Assembly: GCA_035606355.1 (NCBI GenBank)
Contig: DATNFO010000061.1
Location: 290,988-354,987 of the forward strand
Source: Sulfopaludibacter sp035606355
GTDB lineage: Bacteria > Acidobacteriota > Terriglobia > Bryobacterales > Bryobacteraceae
DNA: 64,000 nucleotides
Direction of reading: 5' to 3'
This document shows, in pieces, positions 27,845-37,780 of this stretch (position 1 is the stretch's first letter; each line of letters begins with the position of its first letter). Below the pieces are notes generated by a model. The model ran no database searches. It had not been told where the DNA came from and saw nothing but the letters and a program-made list of their open reading frames with translations. Both the position numbers and the translations under genes were made by a program.

Positions 27845-27878
27845 TTTGAATTTTTATTCACCTGAATGAATAATCACA
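27845..27878 (-). promoter_or_regulatory. two ARG-box-like operator sites upstream of argF
   Basis: Site 1 has GAAT-TTTT-ATTCA at 27848-27860, a full match to the core of the E. coli ARG box (GAATwwwwATTCA). Site 2 has GAAT-GAAT-AATCA at 27864-27876, a partial match. They lie in the 81-bp gap between argF and the divergent aldose epimerase gene, as expected for an ArgR operator. Centre spacing is 16 bp, shorter than the usual 21. Confidence 0.65.
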
Positions 27879-27921
27879 CATCTTGGACGGGCACGTCAAC
27901 CAATCGCTACTATATAGGTTC

Positions 27922-29055
<1,134 letters not shown>

Positions 29056-29060
29056 AGCGG

Positions 29061-29419
29061 CGCGGCATCATTTACCGCTCCCTCACGGGCTGTAAATGAA
29101 TATCGAAACGCTTTTTTGCCGCATTCAAACGCACTCGCATCCCCGGCACCGTTTACCGCTCCCTTACGGGATTGTGAAAAAATATCGAATTGCTTTTTGC
29201 CGCATTCAAATGCACTCGTATCTCTGGCACCGCTTACCGCTCCCTTACGGTCACGGCTCCGTATGTAGTTGATTCTGCTAACGGAGCCGCGACCGTGAGG
29301 GAGGGGTAAAAGGTGCGTCGAAAGGCGGACGGAGTGCGACGAGAACGGCAGCCGGATTTTTTCACAAGCCCGTGAGGGAGCGGTAAAAGGTATATCGAAA
29401 AGCGAATGGAGCGCGACGT
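29061..29419. repeat. composite palindromic repeat cluster (copy 1)
   Basis: No gene here. The stretch has two copies of an ~80-bp unit (TTACCGCTCCCT... ending GGCACCG) and then a large inverted repeat: arms 29234-29262 and 29281-29309 (26 of 29 positions pair) around an 18-base loop. About 135 bp (29231-29366) are nearly identical to 63488-63624. Short open frames across it (LPLPHGRGSVSRIN..., RDRKGAV) are by-products of the repeat, not proteins. Confidence 0.9.
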
Positions 29420-29427
29420 GACCCACC

Positions 29428-31299
29428 TCATGCAACGTGTATCCTGGGCCTGTGCTTGGGATCCGGGATTGCCCGTCTCAGCACCTCGTGGACCAGTGGC
29501 GCTACGTCTCCTTCTCCCAGCACCAGGAACCGCAGCAGATTGCCGATCGGGTTTCCTTCGGTCCAATGAAAGTAGGCGTGCGGGAGCCCGCCTGTGGTGC
29601 GTTCCAGATAAATGAGGAACGCGGCTATGGAATTAGCGACCACCGGACTCGATCCGCTCAGCACGGCGTGCCGCCCGACTCTCCGGCCTTTCAAGTGCAG
29701 CGCCTCTTCGAACTCCGAAGCGTCGCCGCGCTCCAGCATCAGGAAGTAAACGCGCTCGCCGGGGAGAAGATTGTGGGCTAACCGCGTGATCCGGTCGGCT
29801 TCATCCAGCATCGCGGCATTTTCCGGACCCCGCGGGCGTTTGGCAATGATGTGAATGATTTGATCCTCATCCTCGGCCAGCAGCGTGCGCGCGGCTTCGT
29901 CCAACTCCACATGCTTGATTCGCAGTTCGGTGGAGCGGCGCGCCCGTGAAAGTAGCGACGTGAGGATCATCGCCACAATGAAAATGGATGCGATTCGAAT
30001 GCCTTCCGGACGCTCGTAAATATTCAGCGCCGTCGTGTACACGAACACGATGGCGATCAGCAGAAACGGCAATCGAAGCCGCGACTGCCACGCGGCAATG
30101 GTGACCGCGCACGCCCCGGAGGTCATCAGCACCAGCACGCCTGTGGCATAGGCGCCGCCCTGCGCATCCACGTCCGCATGGAAGAGCCACGTGACGGTAA
30201 AGGCCACGCCGATGAACACGAGCACCAGCGGCCGCGACGCGCGCGCCCATTCGGGAGCCATACCGAAGCGCGGCAGGTAGCGCGGAATCAGGTTCAGCAA
30301 CCCCGCCATCGCGGATGCGCCCGCGAACGCGAGTATCAAAATCGTGCTCACGTCGTACGCGGTGCCGAACGCATTCCCCAGCTCCTGATGGCAGAGATAC
30401 GACAACGCGCGGCCGTTCGCCGGGCCGCCCGGCGCAAATGCGGGCGCCGGAATGAGCAGCGTGGTCACCATACTGGTGGCCAGCAGAAACACGCTCATGA
30501 TTCCAGCAGCCGTGATCAGCAGCTTGCGCGCGTTTCGCACGCGGCCTGCCTCATTATTGCTGCGGATCAGAGGCATCACCGCCACTCCCGTCTCGAATCC
30601 GGAAAGCCCTAGCGCCAGTTTCGGAAAGAGCAGCAGCGCGATTCCGACCATCGCTAGCGGGTTGCCATGCTGAGCGAAGAGGGCGTGCTTCCACTGGCTG
30701 AACAGGTGCGGTTGATGTATCACCGCGGAAATGGCCTTCGCCGTCACCACCAGGTTTAGGGCGAGATAGCTCCCCACCAGCAGCACTGCCACGCCGATAG
30801 CCTCGGAAAAGCCCTTCATAAAGATGGCGCCCAGCGTGGCCAGCAGCACCAGCGTCAGCAGCATCTGATTCTGAAGCCAGGGCGGCGTAAACGGATTGTG
30901 CACCACATGCGCCGCCGCATCGGCTGACGACAGGGTCATGGTAATGACGAAATCTGTGGTGGCGAAGCCCAGTAGAATGAGAATGAACGCCTTCCCCAGC
31001 CACTGGGGAAAGAGACGTTCCAGCATTCCGATGCTACCCTGCCCGTTCGGGCTGGCGGCAGCCACGCGGCCATATACGGGCAATGCGCCGAACAAAGTAA
31101 CCAGCACCAGAATCAAGGTGGCGATTGGCGACAGCACGCCGGCCGCGAGAAACGCAATTCCCGGCTGATATCCGAGGGTCGAAAAATAGTCGACGCCGGT
31201 AAGGCACATCACGCTCCACCACGCGTGGTGTGCTTCAGGCTTTTGTTGAACGCCTTCCGGCAAGCGAAGGTCTGAGAGCAGCCAGTCCGTAAACCCCAC
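29428..31299 (-). CDS. APC-superfamily amino acid permease
   Basis: 623 aa with about 12 hydrophobic segments from residue 25 to ~465 and a soluble C-terminal tail of about 150 residues (EDEDQIIHIIAKRPRGPEN...). The sequence HHAWWSVMCLTGVDYFSTLGYQPGIAFLAAG near the N-terminus and LGLSGFETGVAVMPLIRS fit the amino acid/polyamine/organocation superfamily, in a branch with extended tails. The substrate cannot be read from the sequence. The tail may be a regulatory domain. It ends 9 bp from the palindromic repeat cluster. Confidence 0.85.
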   Translation of the reverse strand: MGFTDWLLSDLRLPEGVQQKPEAHHAWWSVMCLTGVDYFSTLGYQPGIAFLAAGVLSPIATLILVLVTLFGALPVYGRVAAASPNGQGSIGMLERLFPQWLGKAFILILLGFATTDFVITMTLSSADAAAHVVHNPFTPPWLQNQMLLTLVLLATLGAIFMKGFSEAIGVAVLLVGSYLALNLVVTAKAISAVIHQPHLFSQWKHALFAQHGNPLAMVGIALLLFPKLALGLSGFETGVAVMPLIRSNNEAGRVRNARKLLITAAGIMSVFLLATSMVTTLLIPAPAFAPGGPANGRALSYLCHQELGNAFGTAYDVSTILILAFAGASAMAGLLNLIPRYLPRFGMAPEWARASRPLVLVFIGVAFTVTWLFHADVDAQGGAYATGVLVLMTSGACAVTIAAWQSRLRLPFLLIAIVFVYTTALNIYERPEGIRIASIFIVAMILTSLLSRARRSTELRIKHVELDEAARTLLAEDEDQIIHIIAKRPRGPENAAMLDEADRITRLAHNLLPGERVYFLMLERGDASEFEEALHLKGRRVGRHAVLSGSSPVVANSIAAFLIYLERTTGGLPHAYFHWTEGNPIGNLLRFLVLGEGDVAPLVHEVLRRAIPDPKHRPRIHVA

Positions 31300-31396
31300 G
31301 CGTCAGACTATAGCAAACAAGACACTCGCAGACGGGAGCTTTCCGCACACCCGGAGGCCAGCATCCGCGGTGGCCGACCGCGATACACTGCTACCA

Positions 31397-33439
31397 ATGC
31401 GCTGGCTCCTGCTGTGCCTCCCCCTGTTCCTCCATGCGGCCGATACGGACTGGCTCGTCAACGGCGGCGTCGATAATATTCGCTACACGACGCTTTCGCA
31501 GATCGGTCCGGCCAACGTGAAATCGCTCCAGGTGGCATGGACGTACGACGCGCATGACGCATTCAAGGACTCGGAGATGCAGAGCAACCCCATTGTCTTC
31601 GGCGGGCTGCTCTACGCGACGACGCCGAAAATGCGTGTGGTCGCACTGAATGCGGAAACGGGGCAGGAAGTGTGGACCTTCAATCCGGTGCAGGCGGGTG
31701 AACCGCAGCGGCGCTTCCGCCATCGCGGCGTCACGCTTTATAAGGACCGCATCTTTTTCACGTACCGCAATTTCCTGTATGCGCTCGACCGCCTGACCGG
31801 AAAGCCGCTTCAATCTTTTGGCGACAACGGCCGCATCGATCTTCGCAACGGCCTTGGTCGCCCGCCGGAAAGTGTGACGGTGAGCGCCAGCAGTCCGGGA
31901 GTGATCTTCGAGGACATGATCATCCTGCCGAGCACCGTGCCGGAAACGCTGCCCGGCACGCCCGGCCACATCCGCGCGTTCGATGCGGCGACCGGCAAGC
32001 AGCGCTGGATCTTCCACACGATTCCGCATCCGGGCGAATTCGGCTATGAGACATGGCCTCCCGAAGCGTACAGGATCTCAGGCGGCGCGAATGCGTGGGC
32101 AGGCCTCACCGTGGATGCGCGAAATGCGATGGTGTTCGCTGCTACGGGCTCGGCGTCCTTCGATTTTTACGGCTCGAACCGCATCGGCAACAACCTGTTC
32201 GCCGATTGCGTGATCGCGCTGGACGCGCGCACCGGAAAGCGCGTCTGGCACTTTCAGGGCGTGCACCACGATGTGTGGGATCTCGATTTTCCCGCGGCGC
32301 CGAGTCTGGTGACGGTAACGCGCGGCGGCAGGAAGGTGGAGGCGGTCGCGCAGATCACCAAGCAAGGCTACGTGTACGTGTTCGACAGGCATACCGGCGA
32401 GCCGCTGTTCCCGATCGCCGAGCGCAAGGTGCCCGCGTCGAAGCTCGACGGGGAGAAGCTTTCCGCGACGCAGCCGTATCCGGTGAAGCCGCCGCCTTTC
32501 ACGCGGCAGGCGTTCACCGAAGACATGGTCACCAACCGGACGCCCGAAGCACACGCGGCCGTGCTGGCGCGTTTGAGGGAGCTGGATTCGCAGGGTGTGT
32601 ACACGCCGCCGGGCACGCGTGGCACGGTGTTGATGCCGGGAACCGACGGAGGCGGCGAATGGGGCGGCGCGGCGTTCGACCCCGAAACGGCGCTCCTCTA
32701 CGTAAACTCCAATGAGCAGCCGTGGCTGATTCGCATGGTGACGCACGACACGACGTCGCTGTACAACAACAACTGCGCAGGGTGCCACGGGGCGGATCGC
32801 AAGGGGTCGCCCGCATCGCCCTCCCTCGTGGGTGTGGGCGACCGGTATTCGCGGCAGCAGCTTGTGAAAGTGATCAATGAAGGATCCGGACGGATGCCGG
32901 GATTCAGCCATCTTGGCCGCGGCGTAAACGAGATTGTCGATTTTCTGTTGACCGGGAAGGACACGGGTGCGGCGAACCTCGAAGCGGCGCAGAAGGATCC
33001 GAACTGGCAGAAGTATCGCAACGAAGGCTACATTCTGTTCCGCGATCCGGATGGGTATCCGCCGCTCACTCCGCCATGGGGGACGCTGAACGCGATCGAT
33101 CTCAACAAGGGAGAGATCCGCTGGCAGATTCCGCTCGGCGAGTATCCGGAGTTGGCGGCGAAGGGACTGAAGAACACAGGAAGCGATAATTACGGGGGTC
33201 CGCTGGTCACCAGGAACGGGCTGGTTTTTATCGGCGCCACCAATTTCGATAAAAAGTTTCGTGCCTTCGATAAGCTGACCGGCAAGCTGCTTTGGGAGAC
33301 CACGCTGCCGGCCGCGGGCAATGCGACGCCGGCCGTCTATGAGAGGAATGGCCGCGAGTACATTGTGATTGTGTGCGGAGGAGGGAAGAACGATGCTCCT
33401 TCCGGTTCCAGCATTGTGGCGTTCGCGCTGCCGAGGTAG
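31397..33439 (+). CDS. PQQ-dependent dehydrogenase with internal cytochrome c domain
   Basis: 680-aa periplasmic quinoprotein that should oxidise an alcohol or sugar. Signal peptide MRWLLLCLPLFLHA (ATG at 31397; an earlier GTG-type start at 31370 would displace it). Beta-propeller W-motifs include VAWTYDAHDAF, TGKQRWIFHT, TGKRVWHFQGVHHDVWD, GEIRWQIPLGEYPE and TGKLLWETTLPA. A cytochrome c domain with CAGCH at residues 460-464 and Met ligand in RMPGFSHL is inserted before the last blades rather than fused at the end. Substrate unknown. It is divergent from the APC permease. Confidence 0.9.
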   Translation: MRWLLLCLPLFLHAADTDWLVNGGVDNIRYTTLSQIGPANVKSLQVAWTYDAHDAFKDSEMQSNPIVFGGLLYATTPKMRVVALNAETGQEVWTFNPVQAGEPQRRFRHRGVTLYKDRIFFTYRNFLYALDRLTGKPLQSFGDNGRIDLRNGLGRPPESVTVSASSPGVIFEDMIILPSTVPETLPGTPGHIRAFDAATGKQRWIFHTIPHPGEFGYETWPPEAYRISGGANAWAGLTVDARNAMVFAATGSASFDFYGSNRIGNNLFADCVIALDARTGKRVWHFQGVHHDVWDLDFPAAPSLVTVTRGGRKVEAVAQITKQGYVYVFDRHTGEPLFPIAERKVPASKLDGEKLSATQPYPVKPPPFTRQAFTEDMVTNRTPEAHAAVLARLRELDSQGVYTPPGTRGTVLMPGTDGGGEWGGAAFDPETALLYVNSNEQPWLIRMVTHDTTSLYNNNCAGCHGADRKGSPASPSLVGVGDRYSRQQLVKVINEGSGRMPGFSHLGRGVNEIVDFLLTGKDTGAANLEAAQKDPNWQKYRNEGYILFRDPDGYPPLTPPWGTLNAIDLNKGEIRWQIPLGEYPELAAKGLKNTGSDNYGGPLVTRNGLVFIGATNFDKKFRAFDKLTGKLLWETTLPAAGNATPAVYERNGREYIVIVCGGGKNDAPSGSSIVAFALPR

Positions 33440-33591
33440 CTGCGTGACGAGAGGAATCCTTCCCGTGGCCACGCTTAGTCCCCGCGTGTTTTCATGCTGC
33501 GCCGGGCTCATCTGCGAGTGCCTTGCGCAAAGTACGACAGCCCGACGCGAAGGGCAACCTGCGCCTGGGTGGCCGGCGTCTTTGCCGGCAT

Positions 33592-34386
33592 TCAATTCGC
33601 CGAGGGGCGCTGCGCGCGTTCGACGACAACTACATCGACGGCAGTTTTCGTCGGCTCCAAGCGGAGGCCGAGCTGCTCTTGAATCGCTGCAAACAGCGCT
33701 GGTTTGGTGGGATTGTCAGGGCCTTTGCCCAGCACTCCGCCGAAGACAGTTTCGTCGGGCGTGAACTCAAGATCGAAATCGTATCTGCCAGAGAGTCCCG
33801 TCCGGTCAACCACCGGGTATTCGAGAGCGGCCCGTTGCAGCACTGAAGCAAACTCACCGATGGTGGTGTAGCGTCCCGGCAGCCGAACGAGTTCAGGGCC
33901 CACTACGAAAATCAGTGGCGGCGGACCTTCAGGCGTATTATCGGGAGAGACAGTGCTCTCTTTGAGCTTTTCGCCGGTTTTTGCAATGCTCATCGCGTAC
34001 GCCTGCATCTCCTTCTGCTCCCGGTGGATGCCGAGTTGGAAGCGATCGGCCAGCAGCTTCCTCAACATTGCCATCTGCTCGTTCAGGTTGGGCCGCAGGT
34101 CGCCAGGTGTTCTGGCGTCGATGTCGTAATGCTCGGTATCGATCCACACGGGTCCGCCGAGGATCGCACGCGGATTCAAATTGTACGCTGCCGCGATGAG
34201 CGTCTTCAGTGTGTGATTCTTAGCGGCGAACGTGTTTGCACTCAGCATGCGAATCCACCTGCCGGCCGGCCCAGGTGGGGTCGGCTTGATGCTTGCGACT
34301 TCGAACTCGGCAAACTGCGGTCGAGGCGGCGGCGATTGCGCGGAAACGCCGGCCGCCAGAAGCGCGATAATCAGTGATGCCCTCAT
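33592..34386 (-). CDS. TIGR03435-family secreted protein
   Basis: 264 aa, signal peptide MRASLIIALLAAGVSA. The pattern FEVASIKPTPPGPAG, TLKTLIAAAYNL, GGPVWIDTEHYDIDA, MLRKLLADRFQLGIHRE and PVVDRTGLSGRYDFDLEF is that of the Soli_TIGR03435 family, known in many copies in Solibacter and of unknown function. An upstream start at 34425 would place 13 residues before the signal peptide, so the ATG at 34386 is preferred. It is divergent from the NIPSNAP gene, with 56 bp between them. Confidence 0.92.
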   Translation of the reverse strand: MRASLIIALLAAGVSAQSPPPRPQFAEFEVASIKPTPPGPAGRWIRMLSANTFAAKNHTLKTLIAAAYNLNPRAILGGPVWIDTEHYDIDARTPGDLRPNLNEQMAMLRKLLADRFQLGIHREQKEMQAYAMSIAKTGEKLKESTVSPDNTPEGPPPLIFVVGPELVRLPGRYTTIGEFASVLQRAALEYPVVDRTGLSGRYDFDLEFTPDETVFGGVLGKGPDNPTKPALFAAIQEQLGLRLEPTKTAVDVVVVERAQRPSAN

Positions 34387-34442
34387 GGCGGCAGTATACG
34401 CCTTCAAGGGAATGTTCGTTGACACTTCGCTAAACTAACGAC

Positions 34443-34832
34443 ATGGCCCATCGACTCCTGCTGCTGATTGCACTCATCGCCGGTTGTGCCGCCGCGCAAC
34501 AACACCGCGTGTTCGAGTTGCGAACCTATACCGCCGTCGAAGGAAGACTTCCCGCGCTCGAAGCCCGATTCCGCGATCACACGATCGCCATCTTCAAGAA
34601 GCATGGAATGGAGTCCATCGGCTATTGGATTCCCAAAGACCGGCCGAACACGTTGATCTACATTCTGGCGCATCCCAGCATGGATGAAGCCAAAAAGCAC
34701 TGGGCCGAATTCACCGCCGACCCCGAGTGGGTGAAGGTCAAGGCCGACTCCGAAACGAACGCAGGCGGCAAACTCACCGTCAAGACCGAATCGGTCTACA
34801 TGGACCCGACCGACTATTCGGCGCTGAAATAA
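34443..34832 (+). CDS. NIPSNAP-family protein, exported
   Basis: 129 aa: signal peptide (MAHRLLLLIALIAGCAAA) plus one NIPSNAP domain, a ferredoxin-like alpha/beta fold (HRVFELRTYTAVEGRLPALE, KHGMESIGYWIP, LIYILAHPSMDEAKKHW). Its biochemical role is unknown; NIPSNAP proteins often sit near catabolic genes. It is followed after 2 bp by the acyl-CoA carboxylase gene and is likely co-transcribed with it. Confidence 0.88.
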   Translation: MAHRLLLLIALIAGCAAAQQHRVFELRTYTAVEGRLPALEARFRDHTIAIFKKHGMESIGYWIPKDRPNTLIYILAHPSMDEAKKHWAEFTADPEWVKVKADSETNAGGKLTVKTESVYMDPTDYSALK

Positions 34833-34834
34833 CT

Positions 34835-36424
34835 GTGGACATCGCCCGTCAGGCGCACATGCGCCACCTCGTCGAGCAGTTGCACAAGCTGGAAGCGCGC
34901 CTGCGCGAAGGCGGAGGCGCGGCCCGTGCCGAAAAGCAGCACAAAGCGGGGAAACTCACGGCCCGTGAGCGCATCGCCAAACTTTTGGACGGCGGCGCGT
35001 TCTTCCTGGAAATCGGGATGCTGGTCGCGTACGACCAGTATGAGGGGCAGGCGCCCGCGGCCGGAGTGGTTACCGGCATCGGCAAGATCGAAGGCCGCCC
35101 CGCCGTGGTGGTGGCGAACGATGCGACTGTCAAGGCGGGCTCCTGGTGGCCGGAGACCATCACGAAGATTTTGCGCGCGCAGGAAATCGCGATGCGCAAC
35201 CGGCTGCCGATCGTGTACCTGGTCGATTCGGCGGGCGTCAACCTTCCGTATCAGGACGGCATTTTCCCCGGGCAATACGGCGCCGGCCGCATTTTCTTTT
35301 ACAACTCGCTGATGCGGCGCAAACTGCGCATTCCGCAGATCGCCGCGGTCATGGGTCCGTGCATCGCGGGCGGCGCGTATCTGCCGGCGCTCTCCGACGT
35401 AATCTACATGGTGGAAGGCGTCAGTTTTATGGGTCTCGGCGGTCCCAATCTGGTGAAAGGCGCAACGGGTCAGGTGATCGACTCGGAAACTCTCGGCGGC
35501 GCACACATACATACCGCGGTGAGCGGGGTCGCCCATTTCATGGCGAAAGACGACACCGATTGCCTTGTCCGCATCCGCGAGCGCTTCCGTAACTTCGCGC
35601 CGCCCCCCGCGCCGCCCAGCGGGAACCCGCCGGCGCGCGATTCCTCCGATCTCTACGGCATTCTGCCCGCCGACCATCGCCAGCCGTACGAAATCGAGGA
35701 AGTGTTGAAGCGCATCTTCGACGCAGGTGCGGTGGAAGAGTTTCAGCCCGACTATGCGCCGGAATTCCTCTGCGCGAATCTCCGCTTGTGCGGGCGGCCT
35801 GTCGCGCTGATTGCGAATCGCCGCGGATTCTTGCGGGCGGAGGGCAAGCCGCGCATCGGCGGGATCGTGTACACGGAATCGGCGCGCAAGGTGGCCTATT
35901 TCGTCGAGACGGCCGAGCGCCTGCGCACGCCCCTCATTTATCTGCAGGACGTATCGGGGTTCATGGTCGGTCCCGATGCGGAACGCGAAGGCATCATTCG
36001 CGCCGGCGCGGAGATGGTGGAATCCATGTCCTGCGCCACGGTGCCGAAGATCGTTCTCACGCTCAACCATGCCAGCGGAGCCGGATACTACGCCATGGCC
36101 GGTCAGGGCTTCGACCCGAACTTCACCTTCTCATGGCCGACGGCGCGCATCGGCGTAATGGAAGGGGAATCCGCGGTGGTGGCGCTGTTCGCCGCCGAGC
36201 TCGAAAAGTACAAAGGCAAGGATCTGCCGCCGGAACTGCACGCGCAAATCGATAAGACGCGCGCCGATTACGAGCGCTGGCTCGATGCGCGCTATGCCGC
36301 CGCGCGCGGCCACTGCGATGCGGTGATCGATCCGCTCGATTCCCGCTTCGTGCTCTCCTTCGCTCTGGAAGCGTGCTATAACTCCACCGGCCATTCGCCC
36401 GTCCCGGGAGCGGGCCTCCCATGA
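34835..36424 (+). CDS. acyl-CoA carboxylase carboxyltransferase (beta) subunit
   Basis: 529 aa. Transfers carboxyl groups from biotin to an acyl-CoA; most like methylcrotonyl-/geranyl-CoA carboxylase beta. Motifs: KLTARERIAKLLDGG, PIVYLVDSAGVNLPYQD, GPCIAGGAYLPALSD, TLGGAHIHTAVSGVAHF, and in the second crotonase-like half GIVYTESARKVAYFVE and LNHASGAGYYAMAG. Start is a GTG at 34835 just after the NIPSNAP stop; ATG 34859 is an alternative. The biotin-carboxylase alpha subunit is not in the window. It overlaps the AtuA-like gene by 4 bp. Confidence 0.92.
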   Translation: MDIARQAHMRHLVEQLHKLEARLREGGGAARAEKQHKAGKLTARERIAKLLDGGAFFLEIGMLVAYDQYEGQAPAAGVVTGIGKIEGRPAVVVANDATVKAGSWWPETITKILRAQEIAMRNRLPIVYLVDSAGVNLPYQDGIFPGQYGAGRIFFYNSLMRRKLRIPQIAAVMGPCIAGGAYLPALSDVIYMVEGVSFMGLGGPNLVKGATGQVIDSETLGGAHIHTAVSGVAHFMAKDDTDCLVRIRERFRNFAPPPAPPSGNPPARDSSDLYGILPADHRQPYEIEEVLKRIFDAGAVEEFQPDYAPEFLCANLRLCGRPVALIANRRGFLRAEGKPRIGGIVYTESARKVAYFVETAERLRTPLIYLQDVSGFMVGPDAEREGIIRAGAEMVESMSCATVPKIVLTLNHASGAGYYAMAGQGFDPNFTFSWPTARIGVMEGESAVVALFAAELEKYKGKDLPPELHAQIDKTRADYERWLDARYAAARGHCDAVIDPLDSRFVLSFALEACYNSTGHSPVPGAGLP

Positions 36425-37755
36425 TTCGCATCGCCAACGGTCAAGGCTTCTGGGGCGATTGGCTCGAAGCGCCCGTCCGCCTCGTCGAAGAAGGGCCCAT
36501 CGACTACCTCGCTCTGGATTATCTCGCCGAGATCACTATGTCGATCCTGCAAAAGCAGAAGCAGGCCGACCCGCGGCTCGGCTACGCGCGCGATTTTCCG
36601 CCGCTGGTGGCGCGCATCGCGTCGCGCATCAAAGAACGTGAAGTGAAAGTGATCGCCAATGCCGGTGGCGTGAATCCGATCGAATGCGCGAAAGAAGTTG
36701 TCCGCCTCTCACCCGGGCTGAAGGTGGCCGTGGTTCTGGGCGACGATGTGTTCGGGCGCATCGACGAGTTTCTGTCGAAGGGCTATGAAATGCGGGACAT
36801 GGACACCGGCGAGCCCATCGCCGCGATTCGCGACCGCATCCTTTCGGCGAACGCCTATATCGGAGCATTCCCGCTGGCCGAGGCGCTGGCGACTGGGGCG
36901 GATGTAGTGGTGGCGGGGCGCTCGACCGATACGGCGCTGACCCTTGCTCCGATGGTCCACCGCTTCGGCTGGCAACCCGGCGATTTCGACCGTTTGGCCG
37001 CGGGCACCATCGCCGGACACATCATCGAATGCGGTGCGCAGTGCAGTGGCGGGAACTGCCAGGTGGACTGGCAACGGATTCCGGACATGGCTTCGATCGG
37101 ATATCCGATCATCGAAGCGCATCCCGACGGCGTATTCAATGTGACGAAGCATCCCTCGTCCGGCGGGCGTGTTTCCGCGGACACGGTGAAAGAACAACTC
37201 CTGTATGAGTTAGGCGATCCGCAGAATTACATCACTCCGGATTGCATCGCGGACTTCACGACGATTCAGTTGGCGGACGAAGGTCCGGATCGCGTTCGCG
37301 TGAGCGGGATCAAAGGGAGGAAGCGGCCGCCGACTCTGAAGCTGTCGATTGCTTATACCAACGGCTGGAAGGCGATCGGAACGCTCGTTTATTCGTGGCC
37401 GCAGGCGCTCAAGAAAGCTCGCGCCGCGGATGCGGTGGTGCGGAAGCGGCTGGAGAATCTGGGATTGCGCTTCGAAGAGATCCATACGGAATACTTCGGC
37501 GTAAATGCGTGTCTCGGTCCGGCTGCTCCTCCGAATCCCGATCCGCCGGAGGTGCAATTGAGGATCGGAGTGCGGGGACAGGATAAGAAATCGGTGGACC
37601 GGTTCACGCGCGAATTGATTCCGCTGGTATTGAACGGGCCTCCCGGCGCGACGGGGTTTGGAGAAGGACGGCCGCCGGTGCGCGAGATTGTGGCGTACTG
37701 GTCGGCATTGGTGCCGCGCGAGGAGATCCAAACCAAGGTCGAGGTATTCGATTAG
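36421..37755 (+). CDS. atuA: AtuA-family protein (DUF1446)
   Basis: 444 aa. The N-terminus MIRIANGQGFWGDWLEAPVR and the segments VIANAGGVNPIECAKEV, VVVAGRSTDTALTLAPMVHR and GAQCSGGNCQVDW match the acyclic terpene utilisation AtuA family (DUF1446). In Pseudomonas, atuA is essential for citronellol/geraniol degradation together with geranyl-CoA carboxylase, and related genes sit in leucine pathways. The 4-bp overlap with the carboxylase beta gene supports this link. No other atu genes are present here. Confidence 0.88.
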   Translation: MIRIANGQGFWGDWLEAPVRLVEEGPIDYLALDYLAEITMSILQKQKQADPRLGYARDFPPLVARIASRIKEREVKVIANAGGVNPIECAKEVVRLSPGLKVAVVLGDDVFGRIDEFLSKGYEMRDMDTGEPIAAIRDRILSANAYIGAFPLAEALATGADVVVAGRSTDTALTLAPMVHRFGWQPGDFDRLAAGTIAGHIIECGAQCSGGNCQVDWQRIPDMASIGYPIIEAHPDGVFNVTKHPSSGGRVSADTVKEQLLYELGDPQNYITPDCIADFTTIQLADEGPDRVRVSGIKGRKRPPTLKLSIAYTNGWKAIGTLVYSWPQALKKARAADAVVRKRLENLGLRFEEIHTEYFGVNACLGPAAPPNPDPPEVQLRIGVRGQDKKSVDRFTRELIPLVLNGPPGATGFGEGRPPVREIVAYWSALVPREEIQTKVEVFD

Positions 37756-37780
37756 CCGCCGGGCGCGCCTGCAACTACGT

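Noticed and set aside
32078..33595. 505-aa minus-strand frame
   Set aside because: Antisense to the PQQ dehydrogenase, no motifs.
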